Positions 1 through 15,049 of a stretch of DNA of 64,000 bases are shown one piece after another. Position 1 is the stretch's first letter; the number at the start of each line of letters is the position of its first letter. Origin of the DNA: Lingula anatina (taxonomy: Eukaryota; Brachiopoda; Lingulata; Lingulida; Lingulidae); assembly GCF_001039355.2 (NCBI RefSeq), contig NW_019775858.1, forward strand, positions 369,062 to 433,061. Direction: 5' to 3'. Made by a program: the position numbers and the translations under genes. Below the pieces are notes generated by a model. The model was not told where the DNA came from. It searched no databases and worked only from the letters and a program-made list of their open reading frames with translations.

Positions 1-533
1 AAATAATGTCCCTACAACCGAATATCTTTTAATTATTAACAACTAAAATTGAAATTGTTGAGAAAATGTTCTTATTTCACTAGCAATCATTTTGTTGTCT
101 GCCATTTTGATAGTCATGTGATAGGCCAATGTGCTACCGCAGCGCCCTCGAGATTAGACGATCGATGAGAATAGTTACACGATCGACGAGATTAGTTGGA
201 CGATCGACGAGATTAGACGATCGACGAGAATAGTTACACGATCGAAGAAAATAGTGACAGCATTGGTTTTAATACACCGTAGATGAGAAATGTTTGACAG
301 TTGAATTGACGAAAGTAGATGTTGAATTTATGAAAGGATCGTTTAAACTTGAAACTGAATCGATGGGAAGGCAGTGAATCGACGAAACATAACTGAATCG
401 ACGACATGAATTTTTGCCCTTTTGGCCGCCCATATGAACCCATTTGTTTTGTCATATCTGAATAAGATGAAGACAATGGAGCTTTAGAAACTCTGTGTAA
501 AAAGAAAGTAATACTTTAATACAGGCAGAGTTA
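1..533. other. Intergenic, downstream of the 534-6222 gene
   Basis: No coding exon is supported here. The stretch holds a short GATCGACGAG-rich tandem repeat (150-256) and further loose GATCGACGA-type motifs to about 420. The terminal exon of the minus-strand gene ends at 534, so its 3'UTR must lie within this stretch. Confidence 0.5.
150..256. repeat. Minisatellite with GATCGACGAG core
   Basis: A 37-base segment starting GAGATTAGACGATCGA at 150 recurs at about 208 with one mismatch (period about 58). A shorter GAGATTAG unit lies between them and a partial unit follows. Degenerate copies of the AATCGACGA core continue to about 410. Confidence 0.7.
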
Positions 534-3500
534 TCATGATACCTGTGCCCTGTGTTGGTTCATCTTCTCCTCCACACGGTCTACTGCCCTGGTCATCACC
601 AGAATGGCCTTGGCTTGATTCACCAGTAACTGGCCTGTTTACAGTAATATATATATCAGTTAATACTTTTATGCTTTAACTATGAAAGCATGGTAATTAC
701 AACTTATTACAGGAAGCAGTCAGATTTAGAACCTTTAGCCTGTTCTTTCCATTAAGTCAAAATAATTTGACAATACAATCTATTCATATTGTAAATGACA
801 CATCCTTAACAGTAAGTTTTAATGAAATAATTTTCTTTGTATTTTAAACAATGTCGTTGTCCTTGCTGTCAAACAGTATGTATATTCCTTCAAGCATCTG
901 ATAATACAAAAATTTCTATATAGCAAACCATACCAATGCCACGCTGCAATCTTTCCAGTTCCTGATTGGCTAAAATGGCACTATAGACTCTGCGCAAGTA
1001 TTCCTCCATGACAGCTTCATTCAGCTGTTTGCTGATCTCCTCTCTTGACAATTCTTGTTCTGTTAATAAAAAATGTGAAAAATATAATGTTTACTAATTA
1101 CCTGAACAAAACTGAATAATATTTTTGGTTACACTGATGCAATATGTTACCAAATGTAAATACAAAAGTCACAACAGATATAATGAGTAGAAAAAGACTA
1201 AGTGTACCTTTGAGTTCATTCATGAGTCTGTCTCTGTACTGGACATACCATCCCTTAGCCTCCTGCTCCAGTATAGAACTTAACAAAGGCATGCACTTGT
1301 TCATAAGGTCTGAAAGATCAACAGTAATAAGTAGGATCTGCCAACTGTACAAAGTCATAACTGAAACATGTTGCTTTACTATGAACTTGAAATAAGATTA
1401 TTACAACCTGGCTTACAAGTAATTCTTTAAACACTTGGTTGAAGTCTCTCCTCTGCTTTTGCTAGAAGACAGTGCTGCACCCATTGGCAATTGAGTAGTA
1501 GTAATAATAGAAACTTGGGTTAAACAGGTATCATTAGTAAGTAAGCAGTCTTACACATTGTAATTGGTTAATAGCATACTCACTAAAATTACATTTATAT
1601 TGTCATTTTCATCCACCCAGGTGGATGCATACATTACAATGAATAAACTATAAACTGTATATGCATTTTGCCTCCTTGTTTGTAATCTAAATATTTAAAC
1701 ATCATGTTTTTTGTACCTTTTGAGGCCAATAATTTATATTTTCTATTTATTTTTAACCAAAATAATTTATATTTTCTATTTATTTTTAACCAAAGTCACT
1801 ATTGCTAACAAAGCTTTTGACCTTAACATAAAAAAAACTGTCAACAAGCATATGGCCATGGATTTAACCAACCTCTGTTGAACAGCCTGAGATCCAGGTC
1901 CTGTCCATTTGGGGTCTGGTAGAGGCATGGCACTGAGGGGGGCTTCAGGTCTGTGGTCTGAACAAAAATTCACAACAAATAAGTCATAGATATAGATGTG
2001 TCTAGGTTGCTAGGATAAAGTATTTTCAAGCAAATAATAAAATCATTTTATTTCATGTATCACAAAAGTTATACTTGAAGATGACTTAAACATAACTAAG
2101 ATAAACAAAGACAAAAACTGTATATTTGATTTTCATAAAAAATAAATTTATGAAAAAAATTTTGCACAGGTATACAGCTACAATATGCTTTAGTAAAAAC
2201 AAAATTTCACCTTGAATTTCTCAATTCCTATCTGGTCACATTTTTCCTTTACAAACTCACAAAAAGCTATCCACTCCTCCACACTGATGGGCTAAAAGTA
2301 CAGATAGCAATGAACAGATCAAATTACCAGATCTAAAAAGACCCACAAGGCTCATCCTTCAAGTTCTGAAAATAAACCCTTCATGTTGTCAATCAGTCAG
2401 CATGCATCTTTCATTGTTTCTTATTTCTTATAAATTAATTAATTATAATTTATAAATTAATAATCATGAATATAACACCACAGTTAATTTCATAATAACA
2501 ATATTGTCACAACAGTTGTTGGGAAAGCTTATTACCAAAGAATAAAAGTTTACCTTGACAGCCAGCTCTGCCACCAGGTGCTTCATCCTTTCTTCTCTGA
2601 TCTTTCCTCCCAGGTTTCCAGAGGTATTGGAGGGCATACCAATGAAGATGTCTGATAGATCAAATTAACATAAAAAACTGAGAAATATGGTAATTGTTTT
2701 TGTTTAAGTTTTTTCAATGGTAAAATATCCCCAATAAGTTATGCCTCTTCCATATTTTTTCATCAAAAAAAAAAAAAAAAAAAAAAAAATTCATTTTTTC
2801 AGCAAATATACCCAATATTATCATTATCTCATTACTTTAGAATTCAGTAAAGATCAGGGTACCTTATTACAGAATTAATGGGTTGCTTTTTGTCCTATCC
2901 TTAAATCCTGATCCTGATATCAATCCACTTACCCAGTAACTTCCATATTCCTTTAAACCATGCATGTGCTGACTGTGTGAGACTGAAGAACTGGGAGTGG
3001 AATCTGTTCTTAGCTGTGATGATCAGCAGTCTCAGGGCCAGGGCTGTATCCTATATGAAAGAAGCAATCAAAGATGTTGCATGCATGTGAGTAAAAACGA
3101 TATCCATTATCTATTATCATGGATTGCATTAATTATCATGATTTCAACTTAAGCAAGCCCAGGCAGGAAATGATATTATATTTAAGTTCTAATGCAGCTT
3201 AATCAGGACTGGACAACTTTTGTAAAGATTAAAAAAGCAAAAGCCTTTATACAAATGAACGCTATTCAACAAACCCATCCCCAAAGTGGTTTGTAAAAAC
3301 ATTCTGAAGTTAAAAAGAAAGAACAAAAAATATATATTAACATTCAGCAGTGACTCCCTTGCTCTCTGAGATCCCTTCTGCAGCAGTTGTGTCAAGCGCC
3401 ATCTGTGGACTTGTCCAGGGAAATGGATACTGTCAACCTCAAACTCTCTGAAAAAGATTTCAGATGAAATCAACTTATCAATAAGTATCTAAAACACATA

Positions 3501-5156
3501 TATATGCAAATGACTTATAACAAAATAGTACGTCACTGAAAAAGCCAGGACTAACAATCATTCAGTTATGATTAGGTATCTAATCTAGGCAATCATCATT
3601 CATTCAAAACATCTTATCTAGGCAACAAATATCTAATTCAAATAATAGTTGAATCAAAAGGACAAAAACAATATTATCTAAATATCACAATGTCAATAGA
3701 GGAAATCTATGTCACAAACAATGAATAAACACCATACCCATAATGCCAGACGTCCTGCAACTGTTTCTCATTGAGTTTCTTTGCCTCTCCACTCTCATCC
3801 ATGGCCACTTCATCCAACTCATCAAACGTTGGAGCAATGAACAGGTCTTTGAGTTCAATAACATTCTTAAAATGAAATAAAAAAGAGACTCAGCTTTTCA
3901 TTAGAGAGTTTACCAAAATTAAGAACTATAATAAATGGATGTATGGGTATTCTGGACATACAGCATTTTTGAAGTGATACATCAATGACAGAAGAAGGAA
4001 AATTCTCCCATTATGGGTTTCTCCCTCTGGACTAATCCCCCCATACATGGTATTAATCACTATTGAAGAAACTGTCCGAGGGGAAATTATCCAAGAATCA
4101 TCAACAGTATATGGTTACGACAACAAAATGAAAAAGTTAATGCTCCAATACAATCTCCTTTGGAACACTTACTCTGCTGGATTCAGTGAATGTTCCTGGT
4201 AAAATAATTGGAAAAGACTTCCAGTGGTACAAAAGTTTCTCTGCAACCTGAAGGAGAAATATTTCATTTAAAAATTAAGTCATCAAATACTGAGTAAAGT
4301 CTGTCATTTATTAGCACCAGTGAAAGATGTTCGGTACTGCATGGCAAGTTAGCAGCTAAAATTATTTCATAAATACTTATGCTTCTTATAACAATAAAGA
4401 AAACACAGGAACTATGAAAGATGTATAATTATAAAAAATTTTGTTTAATTATTTATACAAGTGCAGATTTTTTTCTTACTTCTTTAATTTTTCCAAGGAC
4501 TTCTCTGAACTGTGGCTCTGCTGCATCTAAGTCTATGGCAAACTTCAGAGGCTCTTTCTAAAAATAAAATGGACAGAAATAACATCTACGGTCTATAAAA
4601 AAAATGCAAAAATATGGTTTTGAATAATTTAATTTTAATTTGCAATTTACATTTGTTCCTTTGTGGACAGCTAAAAAGAGGGAAATTTACTGTTATAAAA
4701 ATATACAGAATCATATTGTAGTCATATTTTTGTATTTAGAATATAACTCAACAATTATCATAAATAGCATAAAACTTAAACTTGTTTTACATAACATTTC
4801 ACTGACAGACCTTGCATTACAAGAAGGGGACAAGAGCCCAAAACTCTTCTGCCACACCCCACTTCTCCACTTCTCATTTCCCTACGGATTTTCTTATTTA
4901 TCAACCTTTTTTCACTGCACTATATGCTCAAGAAAGTGAAATCAATCATGGGTGACCCTGGTCACCCAGCGAATAATCTATTTACACCTATGTCATCAAG
5001 CCTACTTCCACACTCACTAAAAAAAGCTTTTACCCAACAGCAGTACGTATTCTTAATGAGCAAAATAGATTTTAATTATTCTATAATTGTATTTTATTTT
5101 ATTGACAGATCATATCAATTCTCATTTTATACTTTTAGGTTTAAATACGACAATAA

Positions 5157-5194
<38 letters not shown>

Positions 5195-6222
5195 ATAGTT
5201 TGCTTAATGAAATCACAGACAGCCTCAAAAACATGCTAGTCATGCGAGCAAGAAAAGTGGTTTCTCATGACCTTTACTACATGTCATTTCTGATCAATGC
5301 TGACTTCAGTATTTGCAGTTGGAGCATCACATATGCCTGCAGTATTATCATGTACTCCTAACCTCGAAATCATGTTATCATACATATTAGTCTGGCATGA
5401 ATCATCAGTGTCTTTTCATGACAGCGTGGCTGTTAATCAAATTTATGCCGAAATCATTGGCAATGGATAATGCGGCTAAAAATAAGAAACTGCAAACTTT
5501 CTATAAAACTACCTTTCTCATCAAGCTGCCCTACCATGATTTTCAGCATATTTTTACAGATCTATATGCATGTTTGATATGTATTTCTTTTACAAAGATC
5601 TGCTTAATGAGACATTTATAGGTAGGCTGCAAAAGTACATGTATATTCAGTGCAACATTCAAATCAGACACAATTTTCTGCAAAATATCATCTGTTTATT
5701 TTATGGGCAATTACATATATACCTTGTATGCACCTTACATTATCAGAGTGAAAACATTCTCTTGTTAATTATTAAATACAGTATGACTAAATTCTTTATG
5801 AATTCATAATTTTTAAATATTTCCATCAAAGTCAATCATACATTAAAAATGTATATCAGCTGAACATGAGATTTTTTTTCCTGCAACATCACAGGCATTA
5901 GTTACTTTGAAGATTTATGATTTTGGGTTTATCTCATGATTTTATAGTTTCATCATATAACTTCAATCAACTCTGTGAAAACTTAGGATTCTCATCTACA
6001 AGTATGACTTCCACTATCACCTATGAAATGCCTACCAAGTGATTGTCTGGAAAACCAATTTTTCATTTTACATCAGCAAACACCACAAGGATCAGAGACA
6101 GAGTGCTGTGACTATGTGTACTAATATGCTGGTGTGGGAAATTGTCACTATATGCACTTTCAAATTTAAATAATTCCAGATGACACACTTACCTCAGCAG
6201 CCTCCACTTCCTCTGACTCCAT
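534..6222 (-). CDS. Unrecognised conserved-looking protein, 375 residues, 12 coding exons
   Basis: Twelve minus-strand exons join in one frame with GT-AG introns: 6222-6193, 4557-4480, 4247-4173, 3865-3738, 3447-3342, 3050-2933, 2651-2554, 2291-2211, 1957-1873, 1309-1208, 1059-934 and 634-534, with TGA at 536-534. The sum is 1128 bases, a 375-residue product. It starts MESEEVEAAE; the middle has aromatic and hydrophobic helices (FFSLTQSAHAWFKGIWKLLG) and the last 100 residues are charged and helical (ISKQLNEAVMEEYLRRVY), ending HRAQVS. No signal peptide or membrane segment is evident. An acceptor at 6233 shows that a 5'UTR exon lies further upstream, possibly near 12926 (donor-like GTGAG), which would make the gene head-to-head with RPS2. 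The end of exon 5 (3342, donor GTTAAT) was chosen to keep phase and is the least certain boundary. I could not assign a family. Confidence 0.8.
2764..2789. repeat. Poly(A) run
   Basis: An uninterrupted A tract in an intron of the 534-6222 gene. No retroposon body was recognised beside it. Confidence 0.9.
5160..5190. repeat. (TTA)n microsatellite
   Basis: About ten TTA/ATT units in the first intron between coding exons. It generates an artificial leucine run in a plus-strand open frame, which is not a gene. Confidence 0.9.
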
Positions 6223-6232
6223 ATTGCTCAAT

Positions 6233-9036
6233 CTGCAAGACAATTAAGATGTTATCATTTTGATGCCGCAGCTTCTGGGTTGCACTCTGACTTCTTATAA
6301 ACATCAATATACACATTTGACAAACAGTGAAGCAAAAAATGTCTTTTTTATTTTCAGAAAGGACATTTGGAGGAGAGGTTGGGCATCAGAGTATTATCAA
6401 GGGTTCAGGTGGAGAAGGGGGGGAGAGGGGCTTGTGTAAAAATCTCTTTCCATAAATAAATTGAGTCAATGTTTGAAATTATCAATTTAGTAACATCTAG
6501 AATGTGTTAAACCTTCATTGCCTTCTTGGAGACATGTAGTCTCTGAAAAAGACATAACAGTGACTTTTTTATATGCTCTGGTGCTTTATAACAACAGAAA
6601 TGAACAGCTTCATGTTTTTTTAAAGTTTGAGATAATTTGCCTTCCCAGAGGTGAATAACCAAATTTCGAAATCCTTATCATCCCGACAGGTCTTAACATT
6701 CTGAGAGCAGAGACTAAAATTCTTGGTCATCGGTTTCGAGAACAAAATCTGAAAATCCATCTCACTTAGTATCATTAAGACTTTTCAATTTTTTCTAATG
6801 GAGACAAGAAAAATCATACATCATCACTTATACAAGATTACAAGTACTATCTAAAACTCTAACGCACATCTAGGAAGTCCAGAATTATTAATTTCCTTTC
6901 AATGTTAGTCAAGGGAAATACTTTGCACCATAATGCCACGTAATAACAAAGAAAATGAAAGCACTTCACATCAGAAAAATATGCATTAACACTGAAGAAA
7001 TAGAAGCTTGTGCTTTACCAACATATTTGCATATGCTATCATTTAAGCTCTCTGGTATTAGTATCCTGTATTACTTATTGACATATTTGGCAAAAATTGT
7101 GAAAATTTTTCAATTCTTATATTTTTTCATTAAGTAACTAACTAAGCAGCCAAACTGGCAAATATACAGACACTTAACAGGAACTTGTTTTAACCAATTA
7201 TATTGTTATATCAAATAAAGCTCTCTAGTGAATTTAAAGTAAAACAAAAATATGGCTAGTCAGTAAACAATAATTACTGTATTATTGTGTACGTTACCAT
7301 ATATATATATATACATTAACCCTGAATTGAAAAGAACCAAAATTTGAGTCTTTCAAAAGTTAAGACCTACTGTCAGTTTTAAGTCCTTGTAGGAAACTAG
7401 ACAAAGGAAATCCAGTGTTCAATATCATCCTGTCTTGTGCTTCTAATGCATACAACTGGTACTCCTAATCTGTAGCAATCTGTATACAGGGTATCTGACC
7501 TTGGAACATACAGGCGACTTAGGTAGGTAAAACACTACCTGGATTTCAGAAACTACAATTCTATTTCCACTCTAAGCTGGGTCATCACTGAGACTACAGT
7601 ATGTACTTTAGCATCACATTCCTTAATATTACTAGCCTAGGGATACAGAAATGGTGTTGTTGAAACATTTTTGTCTAAAACACCATGTAATTTCAATATT
7701 TGCTATGATAGCATACAAAACTATTGCCCATCATATGATTAATGATAGGAAATTTTAAAAGAAGGGATCTTCCAAAAAAGTCACCCTTTTTACCACAAAA
7801 CCCATTTGATGTAAGTCTTATGTGTGTGTGGTAAGACCTACATCAAATTTTGTTTTAGAGTGTACCTTTTCCTGGCCCAAAGGACAGCTCTCTTGATACC
7901 CTCTGCATGCCTATGGGCCTGTTCAAGTCTGAAGCCAGCAATTTCATGGGGGAGGGGGGTCTTTACCTTACAGAAAGGACTTACCACAAAACCTTCTAGT
8001 GTTCATTAAAAAAAACATCAAATTTGGATTCAGAGTGGACCTTTTCTCGGCCACAAGGGTGGTTAATTAAAGCTTTGCAAAAGCCTCCTGACTGATTATA
8101 GGTGCATTTCCACTTGGTATAACTTAACACACACCATCTCAGCAGACTACATGTGATTATGTACAATATACTTACCATAAGGAGTCTATCCTATCTATTT
8201 TCTGCCCATCATCAATAAAATTAAGTTCAGAGGTTTGTATATAAATGAAGAAGGATATGAACATTTCTGGAAGGTCTCCTTAAGACCTACTTCTTAGCTT
8301 ATTCAAATATATACAAGCAGCCTATATATTAATCATCTCCATTTTCAATACCCTATCAATAACTGAGTGAAAGGGATTGGTGAAAAAGCTTTAAAAAGTT
8401 TTATATCAAGACATACAGACAAGTTTACCTTAAAATTGCATTCAGTGCATTTTAAAATCACAAGTGGCAATTTCAGCATCATGGTCTTAGCTACGTATAT
8501 ATTTAATATTCACTGAGTGCCCTTACTGAAAAACCATGAGAAACTAGTCCTTTCGTAATAGCTAAATAATGAATCAAGCACACTAATGTCATGTTAAAAC
8601 AAACAATATCACCTTGCATTACTTTTACACAGATTTTTTTTCTCTCTACCTAGGTCTGTATCAGACTTTAAGGCTGTATGCAAGAGGTCCAATAGGGGGT
8701 TCTTTTTCTGAAAAAGTGGACTGATTACCATGAAACCTTCATGTACTACTACCTACTAGAAGATAAAATTTTACCCAGAGGGGACCTATTCCCAGCAAAA
8801 AGGGAGCTTCTTTCGAACCCCCTCAAACCCTCCCTGGCTATGGGCCTGCTGTCCACAACAAATCAGATGCAAGAACTTCAAAAATAATGCTCTCTATAAA
8901 ATTCTTCAATTCAAAACTAAAAAAAAGTAAAACAGTGTGTGTTTAAATATTTTTCATATGGAACAACATTTTTATTCCATAATGTTTTTCATTTAATTGC
9001 CATGACACTGGTTTGTATAATCCTCTTAGACCCCAT
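6233..9036. other. Non-coding: upstream intron or intergenic, with dispersed repeats
   Basis: No exon is supported here. A dispersed repeat with the theme of a GTGGACC-like word followed by CTATGGGCCTG appears in degenerate copies near 7840-7935, 8015-8060 and 8700-8850, and again near 11457-11570. An (AT)n run lies at about 7300-7312. Confidence 0.5.
7840..8850. repeat. Degenerate dispersed repeat family, three local copies
   Basis: Copies near 7840, 8015 and 8700 share words such as CATCAAATTT, GTGGACCTTTTC and CTATGGGCCTG. A fourth copy near 11457 shares CTGAAAAAGTGGA and ACCATGAAACCTTCATGT with the 8708 copy. They look like remnants of one interspersed element; the class is unknown. Confidence 0.5.
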
Positions 9037-9499
9037 CCCCATAGACACCATTGGTCTATGTGGATTGATCCAACTCTGCAGGGACTCTCACAGAGTGCAA
9101 TCAGCTTAACGGAATGACATGTCTCTTTTTGTTTCCAACATACTTGCATAATCATCAGTTTTTCTGTATTCTATCAATGCCTGGAGAAGGCGTGTTAATC
9201 TGTTAAACTGATTGCATTCAGCTAGAGTCCGTATAGAGTTGGGTAGATCCACGAAGACCAATGGTGTCTATGGGAATTGGGCCTCATTCCCATTGACACC
9301 AACGGTCTATGCAGGGGTCTCTAGCGCTGAATGCAATAAGACTGACAAGCCTTCTTGTGTCCAACAGAAAATCACCAGCTTTTCTGCATTCTATTCAACT
9401 CCAGGAATAGGCGTATCATTCAGTTACTCTGACTGCATTCAGCGAGAGTCTCCACGGTGTTTGATGGATCTACATAGACGATAGTGTCAATGGGAATGA
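9037..9499. mobile_element. Two adjacent foldback (inverted-repeat) elements
   Basis: The block at 9037-9121 is the imperfect reverse complement of 9195-9278, separated by about 75 bases. A second, related foldback follows, with arms at about 9285-9351 and 9435-9499. The arm tips share the words CATAGACACCATTGG / CCAATGGTGTCTATG. The loops of the two units are also similar (TTTTTCTGTATTCTATCAAT versus a TTTTCTGCATTCTATTCAA word), so one unit was duplicated in tandem. There is no transposase frame. The structure suits a non-autonomous MITE-type element. Confidence 0.65.
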
Positions 9500-9941
9500 G
9501 CCTTAGGTCTATCTGCAATTCACCTCATTTACTGTCTCTGCTGGAGTTAACACATTTTAAATTAGATGAATAGCATAAAATAAGGGTTATGTTAAAAAGA
9601 TGAAAGAAACAACCTGTTAAAAATAGAGTAATTCTATTTAGCTATCTTGTTATGTATCATGGCCTTATAACACTACAAAAATAGCTAATAAATTATGGAA
9701 CCAAAACATCCTATGATTACTTGTAATAGGCATCCAAGACCATCAAACCATGTTTAACCTTTACAGTAAGTGTTTTCATGTGGCCATGTTGTAGAAATTG
9801 GGTTGCTTTCCATTTAAAAGTTGTTAAGAAAACATCTTTCTCCTTTTTTTCTGTGCTTTTTTATGGAAAGCAGCAGCATCACCAATATTCATTCCTTTAC
9901 TTATTAAAAAGCACAGTGATGTTTTAAAGACATTTGTAGAA
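9037..9941. repeat. Copy A of a 0.9-kb near-identical block
   Basis: This block reappears at 10180-11082 directly after a single N at 10179. The two copies differ by a few substitutions and small indels, for example CTCTAGCGCTG versus CTCTCGCTG near 9322. It is most simply a false duplication of allelic contigs. Confidence 0.85.
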
Positions 9942-10178
9942 GGGTCATTCCGTGGTATTTGTGTCCTGGGCATAAAATTTTCAAATGTACAAAAATCAAT
10001 CAAAAGTTGCATTTTCTGAAAGAAGAGACTTCAGGGGATAATAATTTGTACAAGATTTATCTGTATTTTTTGAAATCATGATTTTATAGCGCATTAAACT
10101 TGAAAAATGTGAAAATTAGCATTACGGACGGAATTTTTTATTTTTTGCATATAACACTCAAAATAAATTTTAATCAGT
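9942..10178. other. Unique 237 bases between block copies
   Basis: This AT-rich stretch follows block copy A and runs into the single N. Sequence after block copy B (from 11083) is different, so this may be a haplotype-specific insertion truncated by the contig end. No gene is seen. Confidence 0.4.
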
Positions 10179-10179
10179 N

Positions 10180-11082
10180 CCCCATAGACACCATTGGTCT
10201 ATGTGGATTGATCCAACTCTGCAGGGACTCTCACAGAGTGCAATCAGCTTAACGGAATGACATGTCTCTTTTTGTTTCCAACATACTTGCATAATCATCA
10301 GTTTTTCTGTATTCTATCAATGCCTGGAGAAGGCGTGTTAATCTGTTAAACTGATTGCATTCAGCTAGAGTCCGTATAGAGTTGGGTAGATCCACGAAGA
10401 CCAATGGTGTCTATGGGAATTGGGCCTCATTCCCATTGACACCAACGGTCTATGCAGGGGTCTCTCGCTGAATGCAATAAGACTGACAAGCCTTCTTGTG
10501 TCCAACAGAAAATCACCAGCTTTTCTGCATTCTATTCAACTCCAGGAATAGGCGTATCATTCAGTTACTCTGACTGCATTCAGCGAGAGTCTCCACGGTG
10601 TTTGATGGATCTACATAGACGATAGTGTCAATGGGAATGAGCCTTAGGTCTATCTGCAATTCACCTCATTTACTGTCTCTGCTGGAGTTAACACATTTTA
10701 AATGAGATGAATAGCATAAAATAAGGGTTATGTCAAAAAGCTGAAAGAAACAACCTGTTAAAAATAGAGTAATTCTATTTAGCTATCTTGTTATGTAACA
10801 TGGCCTTATAACACTACAAAAATAGCTAATAAATTATGGAACCAAAACATCCTATGATTACTTGTAATAGGCATCCAAGACCATCAAACCATGTTTAACC
10901 TTTACAGTAAGTGTTTTCATGTGGCCATGTTGTAGAAATTGGGTTGCTTTCCATTTAAAAGTTGTTAAGAAAACATCTTTCTACTTTTTTTCTGTGCTTT
11001 TTTATGGAAAGCAGCAGCATCACCAATATTCATTCCTTTACTTATTAAAAAGCACAGTGATGTTTTAAAGACATTTGTAGAA
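10180..11082. repeat. Copy B of the 0.9-kb block, including the foldbacks
   Basis: Near-identical to 9037-9941 in the same orientation, beginning exactly after the N at 10179. It contains both foldback units again. Confidence 0.85.
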
Positions 11083-13114
11083 ACAGATTTGAGGTTACAC
11101 TATGAGATACTGCATGCAAGAGCAACAATCCTTGTTGTCATTAAACACCATATTAATCCTTACTGCAAATGTTTAATTATTTACTAGCATATATAATTCA
11201 ATGGTTAAATGATATCCAGGCTCATTTTTAGCATTTAGACTTACTGGCAAAGAAGCAAAATAAGACACTTTGCACATATTTGGTGAATGTAGAGTGAAAT
11301 ACCTCATCTTTCAATTTAGATGCAGCATGAACCTATAATCAATTGCTTCTCTTGTTCATGTTTACATAACAATAAATATTGACCCTTCTGTTTGTATTGG
11401 TTGTCCCCAGGGCAGACCTGCATGTAGTCCGCATTTTTAAAAAGAGAGTTATTTTTCTGAAAAAGTGGAGCTTTTACCATGAAACCTTCATGTATGTACC
11501 TAGATCAAATTTTACCCAAAGCTGACCCTTCTTCACAAGATGGACAATTTACTGACCCTCCCCCCTATGAGCCAGCCAAGGTTTTAGTTTCACCTCTCAA
11601 AAATATCAGAGTATTAGTACGTAAGACAGTCTTTTCAGTATATGATTTCTGTACAGGTTCAACAGAACCATATAAAATTGTATAACAAGTATTAATACAA
11701 AATCATAAAAAAATCACAAAATTGTCTAAAAGTTTGAAATCAGTAATAAAATGAGTTTTAAAATTTCCGTGGTAGTTTTGGGTAAACAAATATGGGGTAA
11801 AAACTGGATTGCATTTTATTTGGGGCACCACTGATGATTCTGCATAAATATAATCTAATCACTCAATCTATAGTATGTAATCTACATTTGTCATATGGCA
11901 CATCAGTCTGGTAAAATCTGGGGAAATGGCCTTATGAAAAATATTTATTATCATTATTATTATTATTATTATTTTGTAAACCAATTTCAATTTTATTTCT
12001 ATCCCACACTAAATAATTTCTTGAATAATGTGAAAAAAAAAATTAAAAGGCTAGCTTAAGACAAGAAACAATTCATTAAACCATTTATCTACCCAATCAT
12101 TTAAAATAGTGTTCATTTATAGATATTCTATACATCATTATCATCTACTACAACTACTTGTATATACTTCATAATAACTTGTCTGCCTAAACCTGTACAC
12201 AAAGCACCACAATGGATGTAAGTTTGATGGTTTTTATGTGTCATTCTAGGATTTAATCTGGAAATAACTATTCAAAAACATTTCATCCAACTTTCTGTAT
12301 CCCCATAATTCATCTTAAATACATAGATTTGCACTTGTGCAAAATCAATTGAATGGTCCTTGAGGATGAAGATAATGTTCAGTTGATACACAATCTGAAT
12401 GAACTGTGGCACTATCAATAGTATAAATGGATTTTAAGTCTACCACTACACTATTGGGTACCAATGAAGGTTTTCAGAATATGCTTTGTTACTTTATGTC
12501 ACTTAATTAAAACGTACATATAGTATATATACTCTGTTAAGCAATGGTAGCTGTTATCCCCTCTCCCTTCCAATACCCTTACACCGCCGCTACTACTCCC
12601 TACCCTGCCCTCTGTTCACCCAATATTCATTCATTCAAGCATTGACCACACTGACTGAGACCATGAAGGCGAGTGCAACGAAATTGCAAATCCAATTATA
12701 TAGGCTAATGCCATTTCTGATTAACCCGTTAAGATTTTGCATCGCGTTTTGAACAGTATGGTATATGAATTTACACGATTGCACGATGAGTGTTTGCACA
12801 AAGCCGACACAGTGTGCTTCAGCCAGCAACTGGCAGCAGCATTAGATTAGCACGGCAAAGAAGCAAACTCAACGCCGTTCTAGAGCACCTGGTACTTATT
12901 TCATGCAGCAATAAGTATAACTCACCTTTTCACAGCCTGTGGCAAAATTTCATATCAACAAGACTCTTAAACTTCCTGTCAGCAATTAAAATACCTTGTT
13001 AAAACGATCCATAAAAAATATTCAGTATCTAAATATTTACTGGAAGATGATAAGTTAACCAAGTCTCGCGATTAGCCGCACCTCTCGCGCAGAACAGTAA
13101 TTAGGTCACGGTAT
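11083..13114. other. Intergenic or upstream region between the 534-6222 gene and RPS2
   Basis: No coding exon is supported. A (TTA)n run lies at about 11947-11974 and a further copy of the dispersed repeat at about 11457-11570. On the minus strand, a donor-like GTGAGTTAT follows CTGTGAAAAG with its boundary at 12926. This is a candidate 5'UTR exon end for the minus-strand gene, which would make the interval before RPS2 a bidirectional promoter. That is inference only. Confidence 0.4.
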
Positions 13115-13124
13115 CCAGTTCCGG

Positions 13125-13146
13125 CCTTTTCTTCCTATCGAATCAC
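13125..13146 (+). promoter_or_regulatory. 5'TOP leader exon of RPS2
   Basis: A pyrimidine tract CCTTTTCTTCC at 13125-13135 sits about 20 bases before a GTAAGT donor at 13147. Short untranslated first exons with such a tract are standard for metazoan ribosomal protein genes and place the mRNAs under mTOR/LARP1 translational control. The exact start base within the tract is inferred. Confidence 0.75.
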
Positions 13147-13315
13147 GTAAGTATGGAGGGCAACGTGAAACCTTCAATGCAAATCTGAATATTTCTTCAC
13201 CATCCCAATCCATCTTGTTCTAGAAAATAAACCAAAAGTGTGTCTAGCATCAGTTCTTAATTTTTGCTGACGTATTATAGTCTTATGAATTTGAAATCAT
13301 TTTGAAATATGCAAC

Positions 13316-13344
13316 NNNNNNNNNNNNNNNNNNNNNNNNNNNNN
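13316..13344. other. Assembly gap (Ns)
   Basis: A run of 29 Ns in the first intron of RPS2. Confidence 0.99.
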
Positions 13345-13396
13345 TAAAAAAAATTTGGATTCTTTTGGTGATATTATAAAATATATCTTATAGCAA

Positions 13397-15049
<1,653 letters not shown>

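Noticed and set aside
1776-1973. Open frame reading DHRPEAPLSAMPLPDPKW
   Set aside because: It is another frame of the exon 1957-1873; the frame that joins both neighbours reads TTDLKPPSVPCLYQ.
4924-5361. 145-residue plus-strand open frame with a leucine run
   Set aside because: The run is a TTA microsatellite, the frame lies in an intron of the opposite-strand gene, and the composition is not protein-like.
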